Shown here: positions 52,525 through 59,661 of the stretch, in pieces
Layout of the letters: each line of letters begins with the position of its first letter
How positions within the stretch are numbered: position 1 is the stretch's first letter
Assembly (NCBI GenBank): GCA_020634375.1
Contig: JACKBX010000009.1
Coordinates: 1-64,000 of the forward strand
Direction of reading: 5' to 3'
Length of the DNA: 64,000 nt
Source: Ardenticatenaceae bacterium
GTDB lineage: Bacteria > Chloroflexota > Anaerolineae > Promineifilales > Promineifilaceae
Position numbers and translations under genes: made by a program
The notes under the pieces: model-generated
Told to the model about the DNA's origin: nothing
Seen by the model: the letters and a program-made list of their open reading frames with translations, nothing else
The model's database searches: none

Positions 52525-53373
52525 TTAGCCAGGCAGTGATTGGCCCAGTGGCAATTGAAATTCAAGGCCTTCTCTCGACATGATGGTGTTTGGGAACACC
52601 TTCCTGGTTTTGGTTAAGATTTCCTCCACTTCATCATCACTCATGTCGGGGCTGTAATGAAATAAGGCCAGTGCTTTGACCTTTGCTTCGATGGCGACTT
52701 GAGCTGCTTCGAGCCAACAACTATGCCCCCAATCAGAAAACTTGTTACGCTCTTCAATAGAAACAAAGTGCGTGTCATGTACGAGGAGATCTGCACCTTG
52801 TGCCAGTTGGAGTACATTTTCGTCAAATCCACCATCAGGATGGCTTACATCGCTGCAATAAGCGAAGACCGTGTTGTTATTTTCAATGCGAAACCCAAGA
52901 CACCCTCCAGGATGTTTCAAGTTTGCCACTTGAACAACCGTATTTTCTCCAACGACGATTGTTTCGCCGCCTGCTACTTCTTTGACGATGAGGTCTGCGG
53001 GAAGAGTTTTGTAGGCAAAAGGTAAATAGGGTTCAATGAATTGTCCAGCCAGGACTTCTTCGAGCCGTTTGTTGACACGTTTTTGCCCAACTAAGACAAA
53101 GCGATTATTGCGGCCGAGAATGGGTGCGAAAAAGGGAAGGCCTTGTATGTGGTCCCAATGAGTATGGCTAATGAGAATATTGCCAACGATGCGTCCTGGG
53201 TTTTCGCGTTGTAGCAACTGCCCTAACCGGCGGATTCCTGAGCCTGCATCAATGATAATGAGTTGGTCATCTGATGTGCGAATGTCTATGCAGGCTGTAT
53301 TGCCGCCAACTTTTATGGTACTAGGGCCGGGAACGGGGATTGTGCCACGAACTCCCCAAAAGCGAATGCGCAA
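52525..53373 (-). CDS. Metallo-beta-lactamase-fold hydrolase
   Basis: A 282-residue protein. MRIRFWGVRGTIPVPGPST at the start, zinc motif SHTHWDHIQGLPFF (HxHxDH) and later VHDTHF and FHYSPD give the metal ligands of the RNase Z/PhnP-like group. GGNTACIDIRTSDDQLIIIDAG is also family-typical. It could hydrolyse a phosphodiester such as a cyclic nucleotide. It sits between two single-domain response regulators on the same strand, so a signalling role is a fair guess but not shown. Confidence 0.8.
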   Translation of the reverse strand: MRIRFWGVRGTIPVPGPSTIKVGGNTACIDIRTSDDQLIIIDAGSGIRRLGQLLQRENPGRIVGNILISHTHWDHIQGLPFFAPILGRNNRFVLVGQKRVNKRLEEVLAGQFIEPYLPFAYKTLPADLIVKEVAGGETIVVGENTVVQVANLKHPGGCLGFRIENNNTVFAYCSDVSHPDGGFDENVLQLAQGADLLVHDTHFVSIEERNKFSDWGHSCWLEAAQVAIEAKVKALALFHYSPDMSDDEVEEILTKTRKVFPNTIMSREGLEFQLPLGQSLPG

Positions 53374-53485
53374 TGTTCACCTCAAAGTTTTGTGTATTTG
53401 CCGGTTTGCTACCGCGCTAAGAATTTGCCCAGTATAGCAAATTCTAGTGTGTTTTGACAGGTTTCTCGGTTGGTAGTTTTCCGCA

Positions 53486-53516
53486 CAAAAAAAGGTCTAC
53501 CATGTGGCAGACCTTT
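53486..53516 (-). terminator. Terminator of the second response regulator gene
   Basis: Read on the minus strand, AAAGGTCTGCC and GGTAGACCTTT form a hairpin, with one mismatch, followed by TTTT. Confidence 0.75.
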
Positions 53517-53541
53517 CACAATCATTGAGAATAGCTAAGCT

Positions 53542-54000
53542 TCAGCTTTGATTTAATACGCGATCCACACTCTCTAGCAGCTCTTGTGGGCCGAACGGTT
53601 TTGTAATGTAGTCATTAACCCGGGCAATATGTAGGCCTAGCACGCGGTCGATACTTTGTGCTTTCGCTGTCACCACAATAACCGGAATGTCACGCATTTC
53701 CTCGGAAGCCTTCATTTTTTGATAAACTTCCCAGCCATCCATTTCCGGCATCATCAGGTCAAGCAGGACAAGATCGGGTTTGATTTCCGTGATTCGTTTC
53801 AAACCTTCTTCTCCGCCAACCGCACCCGTGACATCGAACTTATTCCGTCCCAGTATTAATTTGACCAACTCGATCATTTCCAGTTCGTCTTCAATACAGA
53901 CTACTTTCTTTCGTTCGTTTGCATTTCCGGCAGCGTTGATACTCATTGGTTCCTCTGTTGTTTGTTTAGTATCAGCCACTTGTTCTTGATCAGAAGACAT
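53542..54000 (-). CDS. Single-domain response regulator with N-terminal extension
   Basis: A 152-residue protein. About 30 polar residues precede a receiver domain: VVCIEDELEMIELV (acidic pair), LVLLDLMMPEMDGWEV (phospho-acceptor Asp), VIVVTAKAQ and YITKPFGPQEL. Phosphorylation would be read by an unknown partner, since there is no output domain. AGGAA precedes ATG 54000. It is divergent from the T-box operon. Confidence 0.87.
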   Translation of the reverse strand: MSSDQEQVADTKQTTEEPMSINAAGNANERKKVVCIEDELEMIELVKLILGRNKFDVTGAVGGEEGLKRITEIKPDLVLLDLMMPEMDGWEVYQKMKASEEMRDIPVIVVTAKAQSIDRVLGLHIARVNDYITKPFGPQELLESVDRVLNQS

Positions 54001-54110
54001 TGTGCATTCCTATAATGAACTAGCCGCAACGCTACTTGCAGTCAAATATAAGATTATCACAAGCACATAGGCTTGTCTACATTTTTGCGTTATCCGAAAG
54101 TACCGTTGTG

Positions 54111-54139
54111 TTGACTTTGCTTCTTCATTTTGGCATAAT
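54111..54139 (+). promoter_or_regulatory. Sigma-70-type promoter of the alaX-ileS operon
   Basis: TTGACT (54111-54116), 17 bases, CATAAT (54134-54139). Transcription would start near 54146, just before the T-box leader. Confidence 0.7.
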
Positions 54140-54284
54140 CCTCTCCACTGTAAGTAAAAAATTCTGTGAAAAAGCTGTGATAGAGACGAGTAAATCAGAA
54201 TAGGCCAGGGAAGCGAGCCTGAGGCGGTGGAAGTCAGGTACTGGTGATAGATTGAAAATCCCTCTGGAGCTGCTGACTGAAAGG

Positions 54285-54360
54285 GCGAGCTTTTAGCAAC
54301 TAGATTTTAGCCGTTAGCTTTTGGCTAATTGCTAAGAGCTAACGGCTAATTGCTTCCTCA
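54285..54360. repeat. Heptad repeat (GCTAANN type) inside the T-box leader
   Basis: GCTTTTA, TTAGCCG TTAGCTT TTGGCTA, then GCTAATT GCTAAGA GCTAACG GCTAATT GC. The first and second parts are partly inverted and can pair. Confidence 0.8.
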
Positions 54361-54467
54361 AGTAGGCTCAGCCGGATTTGTCCCACGTTATCGGGGCGCG
54401 GCAATGATAGTTGCCGACTGAGTGCCTGGCACTGTGTCAGGAATTTGGGTGGTACCGCGAAGCAATG

Positions 54468-54500
54468 CGCCTTCGTCCCAATGTGGACGAGGGCGTTTTT
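54468..54500 (+). terminator. T-box terminator hairpin
   Basis: CGCCTTCGTCC (54468-54478) pairs with GGACGAGGGCG (54485-54495), one G-U pair, then TTTTTATTT. The 5' arm can instead pair with the T-box sequence. Confidence 0.9.
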
Positions 54501-54504
54501 ATTT

Positions 54505-54566
54505 GAGCAATTAGCTGTTAGCTTTTAGTCTGTAGCTAATTGCTAACAGCTAATCGCTAAAGGCTA
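54505..54566. repeat. Heptad repeat (TTAGCTG / GCTAACA types) before alaX
   Basis: TTAGCTG TTAGCTT TTAGTCT, then GCTAATT GCTAACA GCTAATC GCTAAAG GCTAATG. The last unit contains the ATG at 54564, immediately before the alaX start. Confidence 0.8.
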
Positions 54567-55280
54567 ATGATGACTGATTTACTTTATCTGACGGATGCGT
54601 ATTTAAAAGAGTTTGAGGCGGTGGTAACGGCGCAGGTTGAGGGTGGCGTTATGTTGGATCGCACGGCGTTTTATCCCGGCGGAGGTGGTCAACCGAATGA
54701 TGTGGGGAGGTTAACGGCCGTTTCCCACACCTATCCCATCACCAAAGTAAAAAAGGTGGCTGGACAGGTCGTGCATTTTATTGATGGTGAGCTACCAGAG
54801 GTGGGCACGGCCGTTACCGGCCAACTCGATTGGGACAGACGCTACCAACTGATGCGCACGCACACCGCCATGCACATCCTCTGCGGCGTGGTTTGGCGCG
54901 ATTATGGCGCACAGGTAACGGGCGGCAATATGGACCCGCTTAAGGGGCGCATGGATTTTGAATTTGAAACGATGCGCCAGGAGTTGGTGGCTGAAATTGA
55001 GGCGGCGGTTAATGTGGAAGTGGCGGCGGCGCGAGAGACACGGGTACAAATTTTACCCCGCGAAGAAGCCTTCCAAATCCCCGACTTGATCCGCACGAAG
55101 ATTAACCTACTGCCGGAAGGCATCCAGGAAGTGCGCACGGTGGAACTGGTGGGCCTGGATTTGCAGGCTGATGGCGGCACGCATGTTGCCAATACCCGCG
55201 AGGTTGGCCGTATGCGCATCGTGGATTACAAAAGCAAAGGCAAGATAAACAAAAGGATTTACGTGGAGTTGGAGAATTAA
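54567..55280 (+). CDS. alaX: Alanyl-tRNA editing protein AlaX
   Basis: A 237-residue trans-editing hydrolase of the AlaX family that removes serine or glycine from tRNA-Ala. RTAFYPGGGGQPNDVGRL is the family N-terminal phrase, HTAMHIL gives the His-x3-His zinc site, and GGTHVANTREVGRMRIV gives the last zinc His. The usual Cys-Gly-Gly-x-His is Asp-Gly-Gly-Thr-His here, a variation known in some family members. It has no alanine-activation domain. It is the first gene behind an isoleucine-type T-box, which is an odd partner for an alanine editing enzyme. ATG 54567 or 54570; both lie at the repeat end with a weak AAAGG. Confidence 0.82.
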   Translation: MMTDLLYLTDAYLKEFEAVVTAQVEGGVMLDRTAFYPGGGGQPNDVGRLTAVSHTYPITKVKKVAGQVVHFIDGELPEVGTAVTGQLDWDRRYQLMRTHTAMHILCGVVWRDYGAQVTGGNMDPLKGRMDFEFETMRQELVAEIEAAVNVEVAAARETRVQILPREEAFQIPDLIRTKINLLPEGIQEVRTVELVGLDLQADGGTHVANTREVGRMRIVDYKSKGKINKRIYVELEN

Positions 55281-55340
55281 CGATTTACGATTGTACGCGG
55301 TTCGCAACCGTAAATCGTCAATCAAAAATCGTCAATCGTC
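55278..55340. repeat. Heptad repeat with inverted arm (ACGATTT / AATCGTC types)
   Basis: ACGATTT ACGATTG, then GTAAATC GTCAATC AAAAATC GTCAATC GTC. It fills the gap between alaX and the next gene up to its ATG at 55341. Confidence 0.8.
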
Positions 55341-56036
55341 ATGAGATTTATCATTCAGGAACAACCGCGTGAAAAGATATTGGCTTCTGGGCGGTATCGC
55401 TTTGAGCAGAATGGCGTGCCGACGGGGGCGGTGGAGAGTTGGCGGCTAACGGCCGTTGCTGACACCTACCGTTTTCTGCGCGTAGACCTGGATGCCCGTG
55501 AAGCAGCATCCGGTCATTCCTACCTGTACCATGCGGTCGTCAATGCCGAGGAGCGGATTGAACGCCTGAAATATCGCTTTTGGAGCGATGCGTTGACGAT
55601 TGTGGGCGATGTGGTGTTGGAGGAAACGGCCGTAACCGCCACACGTACCGTCAATAACCAATCCTTTGAGCAGATTGTAGAAGCGCCCAAAGGATACCGC
55701 TTCTGGTTTCTATCGGTGGCTGGGCTGCATTTTGCGGGATGGCGGGGTGGTGAGCCGAAGACGGCCGTCATCCTGCAAAGCCAAATTGGCGGGCCGGACA
55801 CGTTGACCGTGCAGGTGGTGAATTTTGATTATCACATGCTCATCACCGACTACATGGAAATGGAGGCGGCGGGCAAGCGGCGAAAATATGTCCCGTATAA
55901 ACTGGCCTGGGATGAGCAAATACGCATCATTCAGCGCAGCTATGATGAATCGCGCTGGCCGTTAGGTATGGCGAAGATAGAAAATTATGTGGAAGGGGTA
56001 ACGGCCGTTGCCACGCAATATATTCGCTATCAATGA
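55341..56036 (+). CDS. Unknown protein in the alaX-ileS operon
   Basis: I do not recognise this 231-residue protein. It looks soluble and rich in beta strands (RYRFEQNGVPTGAVESWRLT; HSYLYHAVVNAEERIERLKY; KTAVILQSQIGGPDTLTVQ). There is no signal peptide or membrane helix. It contains four ACGGCCGT copies (55449, 55625, 55761, 55999). It lies between alaX and ileS on the same strand, so it is read under the same T-box control. Confidence 0.65.
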   Translation: MRFIIQEQPREKILASGRYRFEQNGVPTGAVESWRLTAVADTYRFLRVDLDAREAASGHSYLYHAVVNAEERIERLKYRFWSDALTIVGDVVLEETAVTATRTVNNQSFEQIVEAPKGYRFWFLSVAGLHFAGWRGGEPKTAVILQSQIGGPDTLTVQVVNFDYHMLITDYMEMEAAGKRRKYVPYKLAWDEQIRIIQRSYDESRWPLGMAKIENYVEGVTAVATQYIRYQ

Positions 56037-56108
56037 GGTAATGTAATGATGATGGATGGTCAAAAACGAATTATCACGGCCGTTCCCACCTCCTCGGAAC
56101 GGCCCCAA

Positions 56109-56141
56109 AATCGTCAATCGCAAATCAAAAATCGTAAATCC
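56109..56141. repeat. Heptad repeat (AATCGTC / AATCGTA types) before ileS
   Basis: AATCGTC AATCGCA AATCAAA AATCGTA AATC, 18 bases before the ileS start. Confidence 0.75.
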
Positions 56142-56158
56142 CAAAAGGAGAACTCCTT

Positions 56159-59100
56159 ATGACCTTCAAAGATGTATCCAACAAAGTAGACTTCGTTGCA
56201 CTTGAACAAGAAATCCTCAAATTCTGGCAAGAAACCGACGCCTTCAACGAACTGCGCCGCTTGCGCACCGAAAGCGAAAAAGAACACGGCACATTCAGTT
56301 TCATTGACGGCCCCATCACCGCCAATAACCCCATGGGCGCCCATCATGCCTGGGGGCGCACCTACAAAGACCTTTACCAACGTTACAACGCCATGCTCGG
56401 CAAGAACCAGCGCTGGCAAAACGGCTTTGACTGCCAGGGCTTGTGGGTTGAAGTCAACGTCGAAAAAGAGCTTGGCTTCAAGAACAAGCGTGACATTGAG
56501 GCATACGGTCTGGCCGAATTTATGAAGTTGTGCAAGGCTCGCGTCCTCAAATACGCTGGCGTGCAGACGCAGCAGTCCATGCGCCTGGGCTACTGGATGG
56601 ACTGGAATGATGTAGATGAACTCAACCGCCTGCGCGAACTGCTGTTGGAAGACCCGCTGCAAGAAGTGACCGTACAGGGCACACATGGCCCCGTTACGGG
56701 CACAGTGGAGCAGGTCGTGGGGCAGTTGGGTATGCCGCAAATGGGAGGCTCCTATTTCACCTTTAGCGACGAGAACAACTACCAAATCTGGCGCTTCCTG
56801 CAAAAGGTGAACGAGCGCGGCTGGCTGTACAAAGGGCGCGATGTCATGCCCTGGTGCGCCCGCTGCGGGACTGGTATCAGCCAGCACGAAATCGTCACCG
56901 ATGGCTATCACGACGTTACCCATGACTCGGTCTTCGTCAAATTCCCGCTGCTGGGGCGCGAACAAGAGGCGCTGCTAGTGTGGACGACCACGCCCTGGAC
57001 ACTGAGCAGCAATGTGGCCGCAGCCGTTGGCCCAGACCTGACCTACGTCAAAGTAAAAGCAGAGGATGGTTGGACCTATTACCTGGCAAAAGAAGCGATG
57101 CAAAATTCGCTGATTGGCAAGAATAATGAAATCCTGGCGGAAATGAAGGGCGAGGATTTGCTGGGCTGGGAATACAGCGGCCCCTTTGACGAACTGCCTG
57201 CTGTGCAAGAGGCGTTTGGTGAAGCGGAGTATACCCATCGCGTCATCAGTTGGAAGGATGTGGGTTCAGAAGAGGGTACGGGTATCGTTCACATCGCCCC
57301 TGGCTGCGGTGCAGAAGACTTCCAATTGAGCAAAGAGCATGATTTGCCGGTCATCGCCCCCTTAAATGAGGATGGCATCTATTTAGACGGATTCGATTGG
57401 TTGAGCGGCCGTTCCGCACACGACGTTGCCCCAGACGTTTTCGATAATCTGCACGAAAAGGGTGTTTATTACCGTAAACAACGTTACAGTCACCGTTACC
57501 CGCACTGCTGGCGCTGTGGTCAGGAATTAGTGTATCGGCTGGTTGACGAGTGGTTCATCAGCATGGGCGACCTGTATGATAAGCCCCGCGAAGAAGTGAC
57601 GGCCGAAGAAAAAGCCCGCAGTTTCCGCTACCAAATCATGGACTCGGTGGATCAGGCCCAATGGTATCCCGGTTTCGGTTATGACCGTGAGATGGATTGG
57701 CTGCGTAACATGCACGACTGGATGATCAGCAAAAAGCGCTACTACGGGTTGGCACTGCCCATTTACGAATGTGGCGAGTGCGGTCATTTCCATGTGGTTG
57801 GCAGCAGGGAAGAGCTGCAAGAGCAGGCTGTGGAAGGCTGGGAAATGTTCGAGGGGCACACGCCGCACCGTCCTCACATTGATGCAGTGAAGATTGCCTG
57901 CCCGAATTGTGGCGCAACCGTCGAGCGTATCAAAGATGTAGGCAATCCCTGGCTGGATGCGGGCATTGTCGGCATCAGCACGGTGCATTACAGCACGGAG
58001 CCTGACTATTGGCAAAAGTGGTACCCGGCTGACTGGATTAGTGAGAGTTTCCCCGGCCAGTTCCGCAACTGGTTCTACAGCTTGCTGGCGCAAAGTACGT
58101 TGATGGCGGACGGCGTTGGCCCGTTCAAGAGCTTGTTTGGCTATGCTACGCTGCAAGCGGAAGACGGCCGTGATATGCACAAATCCTGGGGTAATATGAT
58201 CGAGTTCAATGAGGCCGCTGACCGGATGGGTGCGGACACCATGCGCTGGCTGTACGCAAGCTGCAAACCGGAGCAAAACCTGCGCTTCGGCTACCACGTT
58301 GGCGACGACACGCGCCGCCGCTTCCTCATCCCCCTATGGAATGTGTATGCTTTCTTTGTGACGTATGCTAATTTGGACGGTTGGCAGCCGAGCAGTGAAC
58401 AGTTTTCAGTAAACAGTCATCAGTCATCAGTGACGGCGCACGCTGAGTTGGACAGGTGGGTTGTAGAGCGGGTGAAGGAAACGGCCGTATCCGTCCGCAC
58501 CGCGCTCGATGTCTATGATGCTGAGAAGGCAACGCAGCATTTGGAAGCGCTGCTAGATGACGTGTCCAACTGGTACGTGCGTCGTTCGCGCCGCCGTTTC
58601 TGGAAGAGCGAAGCCGACAGCGACAAAAACGCTGCTTATGCTACTCTTTATCACGTCCTTGTCGAATTTGTCAAACTGCTGGCCCCCTTTATTCCCTTTG
58701 CTACCGAGGAGATGTACCAGAATCTGGTGCGTGGTGTTGATGAGACGGCTCCAGCCAGCGTCCATCATTGCTTCTATCCTGTCTCCGCTGCTGACGCGCT
58801 GGATCAACGGCTGCTGGCAAAGATGCGATTGGCAATCAACGCCGCCAGTCTCGGCCGTTCTGCCCGCAGTGCTGCCGACGTGAAACTGCGTCAGCCATTG
58901 GCCAAAGCTAGAATCAATGTGGGCAGCCAGCAAGAGCAGCAAGATTTGGCAGAATTGGTTGACGTCCTTCAAGAAGAAATCAACGTCAAAGAGATTGAAG
59001 TAGTTTCAGAAGTCGGCGAGTTGGTTGATTACAAGCTAATGCCCAACAATCGGGCGTTGGGGCCAAAGTTTGGCAAGCTGTTCCCCAAAGTGCGGCAGGT

Positions 59101-59560
59101 ATTGATGGCGCTTGACCCGGCAGAGGCGGCACGGACGCTGCAAGCGGGCGGCACGCTGACGTTGACTGTAGATGGCGCGACGGTTGAGCTTGGCGGCGAC
59201 GATGTGCTGGTGCAAACGGAGTCTCGTGGTGGGCTGGCTGTTGCCAGTGACAAAGGGGTGACTGTTGCGGTGGACACGGCGTTGACGCCGGAACTGGTGC
59301 AGGAAGGGTACGCTCGTGATCTGGTGCGGGCCATCAACAATATGCGTAAGGAGGCCGGGCTGGAGATTTCTGATCGCATTGAGTTGGGCTATACGGCCGT
59401 TGGCGATGTCGCCGCTGCCCTGCAAAACTTCGCCGATTATGTTAAGCAAGAGACGCTGACGCGGACTCTCTCTGAGGGCTTGCTGGCAGATGCACTGTTC
59501 CAACAAACCGTGCCGGTGGGCGACCAAGAGGTGAGGCTGGCGCTGCGTAAGGCTGCATAG
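56159..59560 (+). CDS. ileS: Isoleucyl-tRNA synthetase, divergent signature motifs
   Basis: A 1133-residue class I synthetase that joins isoleucine to tRNA-Ile. The N-terminal active-site motif reads GPITANNPMGAHHAWGRTY, so HIGH is replaced by HHAW. KMSKS is replaced by MHKSWGN in DGRDMHKSWGNMIE, keeping the central Lys-Ser. An editing domain lies at about residues 190-420 (LLVWTTTPWTLSSNVA; GSEEGTGIVHIAPGCGAEDF). The anticodon-binding part holds DDVSNWYVRRSRRRFWKS and the C-terminal extension is long. A 42-base heptad array at 58393-58434 is in frame and adds about 14 residues (SEQFSVNSHQSSVT) in the linker after the catalytic domain. AAAGGAG precedes the ATG. It is controlled by the T-box at 54160. 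Confidence 0.9.
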   Translation: MTFKDVSNKVDFVALEQEILKFWQETDAFNELRRLRTESEKEHGTFSFIDGPITANNPMGAHHAWGRTYKDLYQRYNAMLGKNQRWQNGFDCQGLWVEVNVEKELGFKNKRDIEAYGLAEFMKLCKARVLKYAGVQTQQSMRLGYWMDWNDVDELNRLRELLLEDPLQEVTVQGTHGPVTGTVEQVVGQLGMPQMGGSYFTFSDENNYQIWRFLQKVNERGWLYKGRDVMPWCARCGTGISQHEIVTDGYHDVTHDSVFVKFPLLGREQEALLVWTTTPWTLSSNVAAAVGPDLTYVKVKAEDGWTYYLAKEAMQNSLIGKNNEILAEMKGEDLLGWEYSGPFDELPAVQEAFGEAEYTHRVISWKDVGSEEGTGIVHIAPGCGAEDFQLSKEHDLPVIAPLNEDGIYLDGFDWLSGRSAHDVAPDVFDNLHEKGVYYRKQRYSHRYPHCWRCGQELVYRLVDEWFISMGDLYDKPREEVTAEEKARSFRYQIMDSVDQAQWYPGFGYDREMDWLRNMHDWMISKKRYYGLALPIYECGECGHFHVVGSREELQEQAVEGWEMFEGHTPHRPHIDAVKIACPNCGATVERIKDVGNPWLDAGIVGISTVHYSTEPDYWQKWYPADWISESFPGQFRNWFYSLLAQSTLMADGVGPFKSLFGYATLQAEDGRDMHKSWGNMIEFNEAADRMGADTMRWLYASCKPEQNLRFGYHVGDDTRRRFLIPLWNVYAFFVTYANLDGWQPSSEQFSVNSHQSSVTAHAELDRWVVERVKETAVSVRTALDVYDAEKATQHLEALLDDVSNWYVRRSRRRFWKSEADSDKNAAYATLYHVLVEFVKLLAPFIPFATEEMYQNLVRGVDETAPASVHHCFYPVSAADALDQRLLAKMRLAINAASLGRSARSAADVKLRQPLAKARINVGSQQEQQDLAELVDVLQEEINVKEIEVVSEVGELVDYKLMPNNRALGPKFGKLFPKVRQVLMALDPAEAARTLQAGGTLTLTVDGATVELGGDDVLVQTESRGGLAVASDKGVTVAVDTALTPELVQEGYARDLVRAINNMRKEAGLEISDRIELGYTAVGDVAAALQNFADYVKQETLTRTLSEGLLADALFQQTVPVGDQEVRLALRKAA
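58393..58434 (+). repeat. In-frame heptad repeat inside ileS
   Basis: CAGTGAA CAGTTTT CAGTAAA CAGTCAT CAGTCAT CAGTGAC: six heptads, 42 bases, so the reading frame is kept. It lies between the catalytic core and the anticodon domain. Confidence 0.9.
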
Positions 59561-59567
59561 ATACGTG

Positions 59568-59609
59568 GCAAGCGGGTGGGGCAACCTGCCCGCTTGCTCT
59601 CTTATTCTT
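59568..59609 (+). terminator. Terminator of the ileS operon
   Basis: GCAAGCGGG (59568-59576) pairs with CCCGCTTGC (59589-59597), followed by TCTCTTATTCTTT. Confidence 0.65.
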
Positions 59610-59661
59610 TGCCCTTCGCCCATCTCTCTGTACAATCTGTATTGATTGTTGGAGGTATGGT

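Larger units (their letters stand above)
54160..54502 (+). promoter_or_regulatory. T-box riboswitch leader, probably isoleucine-specific
   Basis: The core T-box GGGTGGTACCGCG (54447-54459) is followed by an intrinsic terminator. Upstream, AGAGACGAGTAAA is the loop-E-like part of stem I, GGAAGCGAGCC with GGCGGTGGAAG gives the AG bulge and distal loop, and ACGTTATCGGGG is a conserved segment before the antiterminator. The leader binds uncharged tRNA, which blocks the terminator and lets the operon be read. The best specifier candidate is ATC at 54258-54260 in GAAAATCCC; this fits the ileS gene in the operon. A heptad repeat cluster (54285-54360) sits between stem I and the antiterminator. Confidence 0.88.
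54001..54566. other. 566-base gap holding a promoter, a T-box leader and heptad repeats
   Basis: Gene-free region between a response regulator (minus) and alaX (plus). Its contents are listed separately: promoter 54111-54139, T-box leader 54160-54502 with terminator 54468-54500, and two heptad arrays at 54285-54360 and 54505-54566. Confidence 0.85.
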
